Shown here piece by piece: positions 23,101-34,350 of a stretch of 64,000 nt of DNA (within the stretch, counting starts at the first letter, position 1; each line of letters opens with the position of its first letter). The stretch is taken from contig CM066313.1 of assembly GCA_033807775.1 (NCBI GenBank), positions 82,647,484-82,711,483 on the forward strand, given 5' to 3'. The translations under genes and the position numbers were made by a program. This DNA comes from Saussurea involucrata (taxonomy: Eukaryota; Streptophyta; Magnoliopsida; Asterales; Asteraceae). Below the pieces are notes generated by a model that searched no databases, was not told the origin of the DNA, and saw nothing but the letters and a program-made list of their open reading frames with translations.

Positions 23101-23114
23101 TTGTTTCTTAACAG
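23083..23114 (+). other. gag-pol junction of element B: 32-nt GT...AG segment
   Basis: The segment runs from the GT of the W-V-P codons at the end of gag to TTTCTTAACAG and contains gag's TAA. Its 32 nt equal the offset between gag and pol frames. Whether it is spliced, bypassed or simply a junction is not shown by sequence alone. Confidence 0.45.
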
Positions 23115-26100
23115 GACCGTCATGTGTGGGTCATTGATTCGGGAGCATCTAGACACATGACGGGGTACAAGCACTTCTTGCAAGATTTTATTGTACATCC
23201 TGGAGGATCAGTGGGATTTGGAAATGACTCAAAAGGTCACGTTCGAGGCTACGGAACGTTGAAAAATGACTCAATGCAAATTGAAAAGATTTTGTATGTT
23301 GAAGGTTTAGGGCATAACCTTTTCAGTATAAGTCAGTTCTGCGACAAGAACTGTAAGGTGTTATTTGATAAAGATTTTTGCTACATCTTGGATGCAAATT
23401 GGTCAGAAATCTTCAGAGAAAAAAGATGCGGAGACTTATACATGACTGGTTTTACAACTCTTGTTGCTTCTAATCAAGTCTGTCTTGTATCAAAAGCTTC
23501 ACAAGAAGAGTGTTGGTTATGGCATCGAAGGCTCTCGCATCAAAATTTTCGCAGCATCAACAAGCTTCGAATAGATGGATTAGTTTCCGGGCTTCCTGAA
23601 ATGAAAATTGACAAAGTTTCTGTGTGTCCAGCTTGTGAAATGGGAAAGATGAAACATGTTTCTCACAAGACCAAGACTTTGTCTAATTGTAACAATGCCT
23701 TGGAATTAATTCATATGGATCTCTGTGGCCCAATGCGAACTCAGTCAATGGGAGGAAAGAAATATATCTTGGTTATGGTTGATGAGTTTTCGCGATATAC
23801 TTGGTTGGATTTCTTACGACTCAAGTCTGAAGCACCCGAGCAGATCATTAAATTCATCAAGAAGATTCAAACTCTTCTACAACGCCCTGTTCGAAAAATC
23901 CGAAGTGACAACGGAACTGAATTCAAGAATGCAACTCTTCAATATTTTCTTGAATCCGTTGGAATAACTCATAATTTTTCTGCCCCAATTACTCCACAAC
24001 AAAATGGAGTAGTTGAAAGGAAAAATCGAACTCTTGTAGAAGCTGCTAGGACGATGCTTGCTTACTCGGGTCTTCCACCAAGTCTATGGGCTGAAGCAGT
24101 ATCCACAGCGTGTTTTACTCAAAACAGAACTATTATAAATAAACGCTTTAACAAAACTGCATATGAATTAATCAACAATCGCAAACCTAACATCAAATTT
24201 CTGCGTGTATTTGGATGCAGGTGTTTTGTCATGAAAGATCGTGAATATCTTACAAAGCTTCAAGTTAAAGCTGATGAGGCATCTTTATAGGCTATTCCTT
24301 GAACTCGAAAGCATACAGGATTTATAATAATCGAACAAAATCAGTAATCGAGAGTATCAACGTTACGTTCGACGAGACTGTGACATTGACTTCTGGACAA
24401 TTTAGTTCAGAACTCGTACAGAAATCTGAAGCTTCTACTAAAAATGGAGTAGAACCTGTGACGAAACAGTTTTCTAATTCAGCTTTGAATTATAATAATA
24501 CTACTGATTTAGATTTACTATTTCATGATGCATTTATGGATTACTGTGCAGATATGGAACCACCAATCACATCTGTGAATGCATCTCAGAATCAGACGAG
24601 TGCAAATATCTCCTGTCCAACTGAAGATGTTGATACTAGTACTTCTGTAGAAACTAATGAGATTCCAAGTGAACACGTTCCTGTCTCTGAACCTGAAATT
24701 CAACCAGTTGTTCAGGTTTCAGAAAATCATTCATCGGAGACTTCCACATCTGAAGGATTAGAAACAGAAGTCAACATACCGGAAACGACAAATGTATCTT
24801 CAGCTGAATCGACAGAGGAGATTTTTGCAGTATTGGATGAAAATAATCCATCAAACACTCGTATGGATATACCAACTCTTCCAAGTAGTCATAAATGGAC
24901 AAGAGCACATCCTCCGGCTGATATAATTGGTGATCTGAATGATGGAGTGAAAACCCGATCTGCGACTACAAACGAATGTTTGTATGTAAATTTTCTTAGC
25001 ACGTTAGAACCCAAGAAAGCATCTGAAGCTTTACAAGATCCAGATTGGATCAACGCCATGCAAGAGGAATTAAATGAGTTCAAACGCAACGAAGTGTGGC
25101 ACTTGGTGAAACGTCCAAAAGACAAAACCATAGTTGGAACCAAATGGGTCTTTAGAAACAAAAAGGACGAAGCGGGGATTATAGTCAGAAATAAAGCAAG
25201 ACTGGTTGCTAAAGGTTACAATCAACAAGAAGGAATAGATTATGATGAAACTTATGCACCAGTAGCAAGGATTGAAGCAATAAGGATCTTTCTTGCATAC
25301 GCAACACATAAGAACATGAAGGTATTCCAAATGGACGTCAAATCTGCGTTTCTGAATGGAATACTACATGAGGAAGTGTATGTAAGTCAACCTGAAGGCT
25401 TTGTTGATCCCAAATATCCCAACCATGTCTACATTCTAGACAAAGCACTCTACGGCTTAAAGCAAGCACCGAGGGCATGGTATGAGACTCTGACTATTCA
25501 CCTGCTTAAAAATGGATACACCAAAGGTACAATAGATACAACTCTTTTTCTCAAAAAAGAAGGTAAAGATTTAATGTTAGTACAAATATATGTTGACGAC
25601 ATTATATTTGGATCTACAAATCCAGATATGTGTAAAGATTTTGAAGAGGTGATGAAAAGCCGTTTTCAAATGAGTATGATGGGAGAGTTAAAAAATTTTC
25701 TTGGTCTCCAAGTGATACAGTCAAATGAAGGCATTTTCATTAATCAATCAAAATATATAAATGATATGCTTAAGAAATTTGAATTAAATTCCTCTTCCAC
25801 CATGAAAACTCCCATGGCTACCGGTAAGCTTTTGAACGCTGATTCATCTGGTATATCAGTCGATCAAAAGTTATACCGAGGCATGATTGGATCTTTACTG
25901 TATCTAACGGCAAGTAGACCGGATATTTTGTTTGCAACATCTTTTTGTGCACGTTTCCAAGCAAACCCGAAGGAATCTCATATTGTGGCTGTAAAGCGAA
26001 TCCTTAGATATCTCAAAGGCACAAAAAATTTGGGTCTTTGGTATCCTAAGGATTCTGGGTTTGAACTAACTGCTTACACAGATGCAGATCATGCGGGAAA

Positions 26101-26530
26101 TATGATGGACAGGAAAAGCACATCTGGTGCTTGTCAATTCTTGGGAGATAAACTAGTAAGCTGGTCATCAAAGAAGCAAACTTGTGTATCAACATCTACG
26201 GCTGAAGCAGAGTATGTGGCCGCCGCTAGTTGCTGTTCGCAAGTAATTTGGATGAAAACTCAGCTAAAGGATTATGGATATATCTTCAACAAGATCCCCA
26301 TTTATTGTGATTCCAAAAGCGCAATTGCAATAACTGAAAATCCTGTTCAGCATTCCAAAACGAAACACATAGATGTCAGGTACCATTTTATCAAAGACCA
26401 TGTTGAGAAGGGAACTATAGAAATACACTTTGTACCAACAGAACTAGAACTTGCTGATCTTTTCACAAAACCTTTAGATGAAAAGAGGTTAAATTTTTTA
26501 ATCAGCAAACTAGGAATGTTGAATCCTTAA
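23115..26530 (+). pseudogene. element B pol (protease-integrase-RT-RNase H) with a single frameshift
   Basis: Protease shows D-S-G-A-S-R-H-M-T-G near 23136. The HHCC finger follows at about 23520-23650. The integrase DDE core has D near 23718, D near 23907 and E near 24017. RT has YVDD at 25589-25600, and RNase H and the conserved tail end at 26530. One missing base near 24276 (within GATGAGGC) shifts the frame. The first part stops at 24290 and the rest continues in another frame, otherwise open. The segment between integrase and RT (24380-24880) is Ser/Thr/Glu-rich. This is the only lesion I see in pol, in keeping with a young insertion. Confidence 0.92.
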
Positions 26531-26762
26531 GACATTGAGGGGGAGTTCGTGTTCTTGCTTACTTAAATCTATGATCATATCCTAACCCACTAGGACCCAA
26601 GTGCCATTGGATACCAAAATCTGCTTAAACTGTTTTGTAGGTACATCATGTGTTGTGCTGATTTGGAAATATATACCACACACATGACTGAAAACAGAAG
26701 AGAAGCGGTGAATTTTTTTAAGAAGAGTACTTGTGCCATTAAGGGAAAGCAAAACCTATGGT

Positions 26763-26872
26763 TTCTAAACACATCAGTTTAGAACCCGGATTTCAACGTC
26801 ATTGGCTTCTAAACAAATCAGTTTAGAACCCGTACTTCAAAGACTAAGATTTCTAAACAAATCAGTTTAGAA
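26763..26872 (+). repeat. three near-identical hairpins in the element B spacer
   Basis: TTCTAAAC and its inverse GTTTAGAA, separated by a 6-nt ACATCA/AAATCA loop, occur at 26763-26784, 26807-26828 and 26851-26872, spaced 44 bp. Stem bases are perfect in all three. Confidence 0.85.
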
Positions 26873-27320
26873 CTCATACTTCTCAGGTGATATCCTTAAC
26901 TGCTATATATTTTTGTTTCAAGGAACAAGTGGCAAAAGGTAACATTGGATTATATTTGTTTCTACTGATTTGAAAACTTGAAACTTTACAAATTTAATTC
27001 AATAAGATGAAATTTTCAATTTTCATTCAATGAATTAAATGTGTGCTAAAAGATGATTTTACAAGAAACTTTGTACTATATGAGTTAGATTTGCTTCAAT
27101 TTTCACCTCTAAAATAAATCGAAAGGTCAGCAAAACATGAATGAAATTATGCTGAATGCTCAAAGTTATGTGAATCTGGATATATATAGAATATAATGCT
27201 CAAAAAGCCTATATGTCAGAATGATGGATGGAAATGAAAATATGGGCAAAGTACTATGTTTTAGAACCAAGTGATTGAGATAAAATTATTGCACTATCAT
27301 TTAGTTTGAAAGTTTGTGCC

Positions 27321-27597
27321 TGTGGCCTTTCTGGTTTGGGAGAGTAAGTCCTAAGGGGTGCTCGACACCTAGTCCCTAAGATCAACTGGTCTGGGATCGA
27401 CTTACCCAAATCCTGCAATAGAACTAGATAGAAAGCCATGTTCTACTGGTACAAATGGGTTTAAGATATATCGATGTGGCCTTTCTGGTTTGGGAAATTA
27501 AGTTCTAAGGGGTGCTCGACACCTAGCACCTAAGGCCAACTGGTCTGGGATCTGCTAACCCAAATCCTGCTATAGAACCAGATAGAAAGTCATGTTT
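27321..27597 (+). repeat. direct duplication of about 122 bp in the element B spacer
   Basis: Two diverged copies (27321-27442 and 27475-27597) share TGTGGCCTTTCTGGTTTGGG, the inner palindrome GGTGCTCGACACC and the end TAGATAGAAAG. The function is unknown. Confidence 0.85.
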
Positions 27598-27629
27598 AAC
27601 GGTGTATCTTATTCTTACTAAACTTTTTG

Positions 27630-27754
27630 ATCAAAAGATGCCAATGAGCACAAAATCAAAAGATGCCAATGCGCACAAAATCAAAAGATGCCAATGAGTA
27701 CAAAATCAAAAGATTCAAATGTGCATAAAATCAAAAGATGCCAAAGAGCACACA
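27630..27754 (+). repeat. 25-bp tandem repeat, five copies
   Basis: Units of the form ATCAAAAGATGCCAATGAGC plus ACAAA follow each other, with scattered substitutions. Confidence 0.85.
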
Positions 27755-28469
27755 TCTCTTGAAACTTGGGGAAAATACAAAGTCGCGATAAACCCGTAAA
27801 TTTGTGAAAATTCTGATTTTGGACAAATAGTGTGAGTAGAGCAAAGTATTCTTATATATTGTAGAAATACATAAGCTTTATGCCAATCATATTTCGCATG
27901 CTAGCACACCAAATAGATTTGATAAAGGGGTTGACACTGAACAATTATAACTTGATAAGCAATGATGTCTTGTCCTTGAATCCAAACACATGCATTTGAT
28001 TTCATCTGATTGGAATATATGTTAAATTTTATTAAGTTGAATTTCTTTTGTAAAGCTTTCAAATGATCAAATGTTAGTAGTCATAAAACAAAATTCAATG
28101 AATTTGACTTTCCTTGTGAAATGTATTTTTGATCCAATATCAAATACTGAGTTTTATGCATATTTTCAGAGGAAGAAAGCAAGTTGCTCAAGAATTCATA
28201 TTTTAAGGGGGAGTTAGATTTTTACACAAAGTGATAATTCTAACAGTTTGGACTCATGTTCTATGAGTACCAAATCTTCATCTGTTTGTGCAGATTTCTC
28301 TGAAGAAAAGATAACAGTTTATGCAATTGTTAAGGGGGAGCAATTCGGCATAAATCTGTAAAAGTGTTATCTGTATCTGAGAGCTTACAAAATTTTATCT
28401 GATGTGAGAATTTTAGAACAGTTGTTGGACTTTTCAGAAAAAGTTGTAATTTTTCATGCAAATATTTGA

Positions 28470-28690
28470 AGAATTCGATCTCTGAAGGATTCGAATTCAA
28501 AGAATTCGAACACTTAAGGATTCGAATTCAATGAATTCGGACCTTTAAGGATTCGAATTCAAAGAATTCGAACACTTAAGGATTCGAATTCAATGAATTC
28601 GGACTCTTAAGGATTCGAATTCAATGAATTCGGACTCTTAAGGATTCGAATTCAATGAATTCGGACCCTTAAGGATTCGAATTCAATGAG
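28470..28690 (+). repeat. GAATTCG-type repeat array 2 of element B
   Basis: Units of about 31 bp alternate AAGGATTCGAATTCAA with TGAATTCGGAC(C/T). About seven units lie directly before the segment with the internal TATA box. Confidence 0.85.
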
Positions 28691-28870
28691 ATCAATATCA
28701 ATTGTTGTACAACTTTATCTGATTCGAACTCTTTTGGAATTTTTTACATATTTGTTTATGTAAATTGTTCAGATGAACAGTGCCATATCTAATGTTTTGA
28801 AACATGCATTTTTAACTGATTGCCAAGTGGGGTACTCTAATGTGTGCCAAGTGTACAATTTTTTTTTGAA

Positions 28871-28878
28871 TATAAATA
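28871..28878 (+). promoter_or_regulatory. candidate internal TATA box for the element B third ORF
   Basis: TATAAATA is followed by a CT-rich leader-like stretch. A donor-like CAG-GTAAAC near 28996 and an acceptor-like TTATCAACAG near 29907, just before the ATG at 29913, suggest an intron that would contain array 3. Confidence 0.5.
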
Positions 28879-29139
28879 GGGTTTGAAACCTTATTTCCCA
28901 CTTTTCACTATTTGGTATTGTTTCAAACACTCTCAAGAGAACACTGTTCATCTTCCACTTTATCGATCCTTCATCTGCTTGATTCATCCTCATCAGGTAA
29001 ACATTTCTATCGAAATTACTCTTATCAGATTCGAAAATGTAATACGAATCATTCTATACGAATGGTTTGTTTGATTGTAAACATTTACTATGCTAATCTG
29101 TAAAATCAAAAAGTTTACTGTTCATCATCGTGTTCATAT

Positions 29140-29835
29140 GAACATGAATTCGAACCATATCTGATTCGAATTCATGAACATTGTTGAATTCGAACATGAT
29201 TTCGAATCGTTCTTGTTTCGAATTCATGAAACATGTTAAGAAAGAATGCCTTTAGATTCGAATTCATATGTCATAATTTGAATTAGGGCTCAAGTGTTGA
29301 ATTCGAATGCCTTTAGATTCGAATTCCTTTAGATTCGAATTCATATGTCATAATCTGAATTAGGGCTAAAGTGTTGAATTCGAATGCCTTTAGATTCGAA
29401 TTCCTTTAGATTCGAATTCACATGTTATAATCTGAATTAGGGCTTAACTGTTGAATTCGAATGCCTTTGGATTCGAATTGGATGAATTCGAACTCTTATA
29501 GATTCGAATTGGATGAATTCGAACCCTTATGGATTCGAATTGGATGAATTCGAACCCTTATGGATTCGAATTGGATGAATTCGAACCCTTATGGATTCGA
29601 ATTGGATGAATTCGAACCCTTATGGATTCGAATTGGATGAATTCGAACCCTTGTGGATTCGAATTGGATGAATTCGAACCCTTGTGGATTCGAATTGGAT
29701 GAATTCGAACCCTTGTGGATTCGAATTGGATGAATTCGAACCCTTGTGGATTCGAATTGGATGAATTCGAACCCTTGTGGATTCGAATTGATATTCAAAG
29801 ACAAATCATGAATTCGAATGCACTATGATTCGAAT
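29140..29835 (+). repeat. GAATTCG-type repeat array 3 of element B
   Basis: Irregular units at first, then ten 31-bp units between about 29480 and 29790, each with GGATGAATTCGAAC and GGATTCGAATT. The first unit has CTCTTATAG, the next four CCCTTATGG and the last five CCCTTGTGG, so expansion was stepwise. The antisense open frame here is only the repeat read through. Confidence 0.9.
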
Positions 29836-29912
29836 TCTATACTTAGAAAAAAAATTTCTTTCAAATTTTTTTTCAAAGACTAATTCTGTAAGAACTATTA
29901 TCAACAGGTAAA

Positions 29913-32900
29913 ATGGTTAATCAAGAAGAACAAAGTCACATTCAAGGCTTTGATGATCATATTCCGAGTCTACCCGAACCGACACACGATGAACCTTTAC
30001 CGTCAACACGATCGGTACATCAATCCCAAGCCGGAATTCATCCAGATCATGCTATCATTCATCCGATCAACTATATTGCAATCATTCCCAACAATCATCA
30101 CATTGATTTTGATCACATCAACATTCATCCAGTGATAAAGGAAGTGCTCAGGAATCATCCGTTAGCATACGCATTAACGAATACTGTCGTTGTGCCTATG
30201 CTATATTTACAGCAAGCATGGAAGACAATAACAACAACTATGGAAGATGGAAGACCAATTTTTGTATTCCAAATAGACAACTTCATCACAAAGCTTGATT
30301 TCCAAAGACTAAGAATGATTCTGAGGCTACCTGAACCTGATTCACGAGAAGGAAAGACTGAGTTTGATCCTTTTCCATCTGAAGAAGAAACGTTTGAAGG
30401 AATACGTGCTATGGGATACACTGGAAACTTAACTCGGGTGAAGGAATTCCATAAGGCGAACCTACCACCGTTATACTATACAATCTTCTCCATTATTAAT
30501 AGATGCTTATCTGCTAAACATGCCGGAACAGACAGTGCCAGCGTCGGATTTCTGAAGCTATTTCATGCAGTAGTGTATGATCTTCATGTAGATTATGCAA
30601 CTATTTTCTGGCATGAACTGAATGAGAAGATAGATCTTCGCCGAAAAAACAAAGGAAAGCCTTATGTTCCATATATGAGGTTTCTTCAGATTATCATTCA
30701 TAGCATGCTTCGTTCTAACAGAGAAATTCCAAGACGAGCAAATCATCCTTCTGTGCCCGAGAAAGCTATGCAGTATCTTCAGTTTCGTAAAACTGAATTT
30801 GATTATGAGATGCCGTTACCTGAAGGATTTCTTCGATACGCGGATCAGGACGTTGAGTGCATTATCGAGTATAGAGAGTCTATGGTCCAGCCAGAACCGG
30901 AGGGACCTACCCCAGACTCAACCCCTAGGCGAGAGGAGTCGGTGAGTGTTCAGGATGCACGAGCTACTGAACGGGGAGAGTCGAGGGAAAACACCGAGAG
31001 GGGAACTGGTGGGGATCATACATCTGTATTTGAAGATACAGGGTCATCGTCCGAGGACACACATATAGATGATCTTGTACAACACGATTCTGAGGGAGAA
31101 ATTCCTAAACACATTGGGGATCCTCCTTTAGTTGAGTACTCTAGTGATAGTACAGAGTCTGATAATGCGTCTGATTCAGCGGAGGAACATCGTGATGATG
31201 ATGAAGATGACAACGATGATAATGATGATGATCAAGGGAATGCTGGAAATATTGGTGCTGATGCTACTACTGAAGAAAACTGGTTTGGTAACGTTTCTGA
31301 TATCTTTGAATTTCCACAATTGAATATGTCAGATAATATTAATGTGGAAAGCTTAAACTTTGATGACATGCCTTTAATGTCGACTCAAGTTAGTGAAGGA
31401 ACGGAAGGCATAAGGAGACCCGAGGGAGTATCAGTTGAAAATATATGTGAGTCTGTGAGAGAAACTGAAGAAAAGAATATGGAGATTGTGAAAGATATCC
31501 AAACTGTCTATTCCAGAAGGGCAGCCACATCCACCACCAGATCTCATTTGTTGGGATCAGGTGTTGAACAAGTCGTTACTCGCCCAGTAACGCAATTGCA
31601 CACCTCTGCCAGCTATTCAGCTTCTTCTTCACAAGAAACTGTCTCATTTTCTCACGGGGTTTTAGCACAAACACTATCTGGATCTCGTTCGGAGATTCCG
31701 GATATTGAAACAGAGCGACTTCCTCCCCAGTCCTCGACCTTCTTTCCTGCACAAAGTTCGAGTCTAGTGCCTGTTCCTAACATATTTGATTCTTTGAATA
31801 GGACATTTTCAGGAACATCTTATGCGCGTCTTCGTGACCCATCCGGCACACTCAGAGTAGATTCTTTTACAGGACTACAAGGACAGAGTGGAAATCCTAC
31901 CAGTGCTAACACTATGCCAACACTGAGCGTAGGTCACACAGTTGCAACAACTGTTGTGTCAACGGCAAACCTAAGTGGTGCCGGTGTTACTTTACCCGTC
32001 TTTGTGACAAGGGAAAACTTCGATGGCGCCCTAAAGGATATTGAAACTATGTTCATCCGGGAGTTACAAGGTGTGAAGAATCAGTTGAAGGGAAAAGAAC
32101 CGATGACTTATGAGCCAGCTGTACGTCCTCGTCCAGAAATCTATCTGGCTCCGCCTCGAGTACCTCAGTCTTCTCCTATGCAACAACCACCAGTGGATTA
32201 AAGTGTTGATGAATTAAGGGATTTATTCTATGCCAAACTGATATCTATGAGTCCTGAAGATCAGCAAAGTAAAACCTTGTTATCTCTACTTCAGAATTTC
32301 CAATCTACTCCAAATCCACTTCCACCTACACCTTCAGTTACATCCACACAGTTTCAAGCATTATCCAAAGAGTTATCTACTTTCAAGTCTGAAGTTGTGA
32401 AATCTTTAAGTGATATGAAGCAGTCAATTGTTGAGTTGAAAGCATTAATGGAACAGTCGTGTAAGACTCAAGCTCAGAGTACTAAAAGAAGACATGATCA
32501 GGATCCCGATGATCATGATCATGAGGGGGAGATGAGTAAGAAGAGAAGAGCTGAGTCAGAAAGCTCTCAAGGTCAGAAAAAGAATCCGACTGTTGCTGAA
32601 ATATCTAAGATGTTTGAATCAGGTGCTATGGGTGATCAAAGCGGAAAACAGATCGTATTATATGTTGATCCGAATATAGAACCAACGGTTGAAAAGCCTG
32701 AGGTAAATGAGAAGGAGATAAGAGAAGTGGTTGATCGATTCGTGCAATCTGTGGAGTTGATTGAAATTAGTTCTGATGATGAAGAAGCTGATGAAAGTGC
32801 AAGAGCTTATGATCGGTATTGGAAAGTTAAGGAGGAAGAAGAACCACTTTTGGTATTTACTTATGAACCAGAAGATCAAGGTGTTGGATTTAATGAAGAA

Positions 32901-34073
32901 GAGGTTGATATTTTGTCAGAGATATATGGGCCACAAACTCCTGAAGAAATAATCTTTAGCCCTGTACACTCACCCGAACATATCTCAATCACTTTGATGT
33001 CAGAACAACCTTCTGTTACACCTATAACCATCAACCTTAACCAATCTACTTCAACTCAAACCACTATACCTGTATCTGAACCACATCATTCTCATGATCC
33101 AATATCTAAAGAGCCAAAATCCGAAGAGACTGATCCTCAATCCACTACATCTTCAATACCTCCTATCATTCCTAGTCATGATGAAGCTGGTCCTTCTAAT
33201 CCTGCTGATCAACCTGGTCCTTCATCCTCACGGAGCAGAAAATTGACTGAACTTGAACAACGACAAAGAACTTTGTATTTGAGAACACCTTTCCTAGAAG
33301 AAGAAGAAAGAAGACTGTTTGTGCACAGAATCAGAACTTTGAATCCCTACGCTGTGTTGGGTATTACAGATCAAACAGCCGAATACAAGTTCGAATATAT
33401 GTACTTTCTAAGGGACAAGTGTCAAAAGAAAAGAGAGGTGAGGAGCAAGAAGTTGATTGTGTCTATAAAGGAGGTAACAGCTAGACTGTATTACAAGTTG
33501 TGGTATCCAGAGTTTCTTGTTCAAAGGCAAGATTGCAGAGATTATAGATTTACTGAAGCTGATTTCTGTCATTTAACCATGGAAGATTTTGAGTTCTTGT
33601 ATCATCATTTCAGAGATCTTCAGATCAGAAGGGAAAACGTAACTCTTGCTTTGAATGCCATTAAGAGATTTCTGAGAAGACACGTTTTATTCACACAGTG
33701 TCATGATTTGCAGATGGGTGTGGAAAGCTATCAACCAAGAATAAATCTGTTAAGACCAAATCAAGAATTGACTGGATTGATGAGGATGCCTTTATATTGT
33801 GTGATTGGAGAACCAGAGTTTGGTGTTGTGTTCAGTAATGGTGCAAACAAGATATTCATTCGGTTTAATGAGTTGGAAAAATATTCTGATGGTACGCTTA
33901 AAATTGTAAGACTTCAGTTAGTCGAAAAGCTCAAAAGACATGATGCTGAACGAAAAGTTAATTGGATGTCTTCAAGACCTAGAAGAGTTTTGTCAAGAGC
34001 CATTGAAGAGATAGATGAAAAATTGAGCTTCAGAATGGCTATGCGAAGGATTGAAACGCATCTTGGTTTTTGA
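29913..34073 (+). pseudogene. element B third ORF (Sirevirus post-pol ORF) with one in-frame TAA
   Basis: The function is unknown. The ATG at 29913 opens 762 codons to TAA at 32199-32201. The same frame then stays open to 34073. The first part has a globular N-terminal domain (about residues 60-300, including the LPPLYYTIFSIINRCLSAKH segment shared with C), a strongly acidic Asp/Glu/Ser stretch (about 395-450) and a Ser/Thr linker. After the TAA come a short coiled coil, a basic KKRR patch, acidic linkers and a C-terminal domain sharing the E-P-x-F-G-(V/L)-V-F motif with C. No signal peptide or membrane segment is visible, so env-like is a positional label only. The TAA may be a new mutation. 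Confidence 0.8.
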
Positions 34074-34103
34074 AGTAGAAGAAGACCCTTTCTGCCTTGA
34101 TAG

Positions 34104-34116
34104 CTAAGGGGGAGAT
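34104..34116 (+). promoter_or_regulatory. 3' polypurine tract of element B
   Basis: CTAAGGGGGAGAT lies directly before the 3' LTR. The same GGGGGAG core recurs at several places in the element. Confidence 0.8.
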
Positions 34117-34350
34117 TGTTAGGGCATTTTTGTAGCTATCAAGACAGTATTAATATCTTGTACTGTTTCTCTTTAGTAGAGGCATGGGCTTGTCATGTCC
34201 TACTATATAAAGGAGTTCCTTTGTTATTTTGTATAACAACTTGAAGCATTTGTCATTTTACATTTTGAAATCAATATATGGATGACAAGATTGCTCTCTA
34301 GATTCTCTCTACACTTGTTCATTACTTTGTGCTAGATTTGGGATTTATCA
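34117..34350 (+). repeat. 3' LTR of element B
   Basis: This 234-bp LTR ends in TTTATCA and is followed by the target duplication CTATG (34351-34355) and the resumed gag of element A. TATA box at 34204-34211. Confidence 0.95.

Larger units (their letters stand above)
26531..29912 (+). other. element B post-pol spacer, 3.4 kb, noncoding and repeat-rich
   Basis: No protein is supported. It holds polypurine tracts near 26537, 28205 and 28331 (GGGGGAG), three hairpins (26763-26872), a direct duplication (27321-27442 and 27475-27597), a 25-bp tandem repeat (27630-27754), GAATTCG arrays and a TATA box at 28871. A long non-coding stretch with repeated polypurine tracts after pol is a known Sirevirus trait. 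Confidence 0.75.
18214..34350 (+). mobile_element. Copia/Sirevirus-like element B, complete with target duplication
   Basis: Two 234-bp LTRs bracket 16.1 kb and are flanked by the perfect duplication CTATG (18209-18213 and 34351-34355). I count one difference between the LTRs (about 18270 versus 34173), so insertion is recent. Contents in order: primer site, leader with GAATTCG repeats, intact gag, pol with one frameshift, spacer with repeats and hairpins, third ORF with one internal stop, polypurine tract. It sits in sense orientation inside element A gag. It is unusually long, with unusually short LTRs for a Sirevirus-like element. Confidence 0.95.

Noticed and set aside
29589..29804. Antisense 71-residue repeat protein
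   Set aside because: A direct read-through of the 31-bp minisatellite, with no start context or relatives.
28470..29835. CRISPR-like spacing of GAATTCGAA repeats
   Set aside because: Units are tandem with no unique spacers, the context is a plant retroelement and there are no cas genes.
29140..29835. Heat-shock elements suggested by GAA/TTC words
   Set aside because: The GAA and TTC triplets are spaced 3 bp, not the 5 bp of nGAAnnTTCn arrays.
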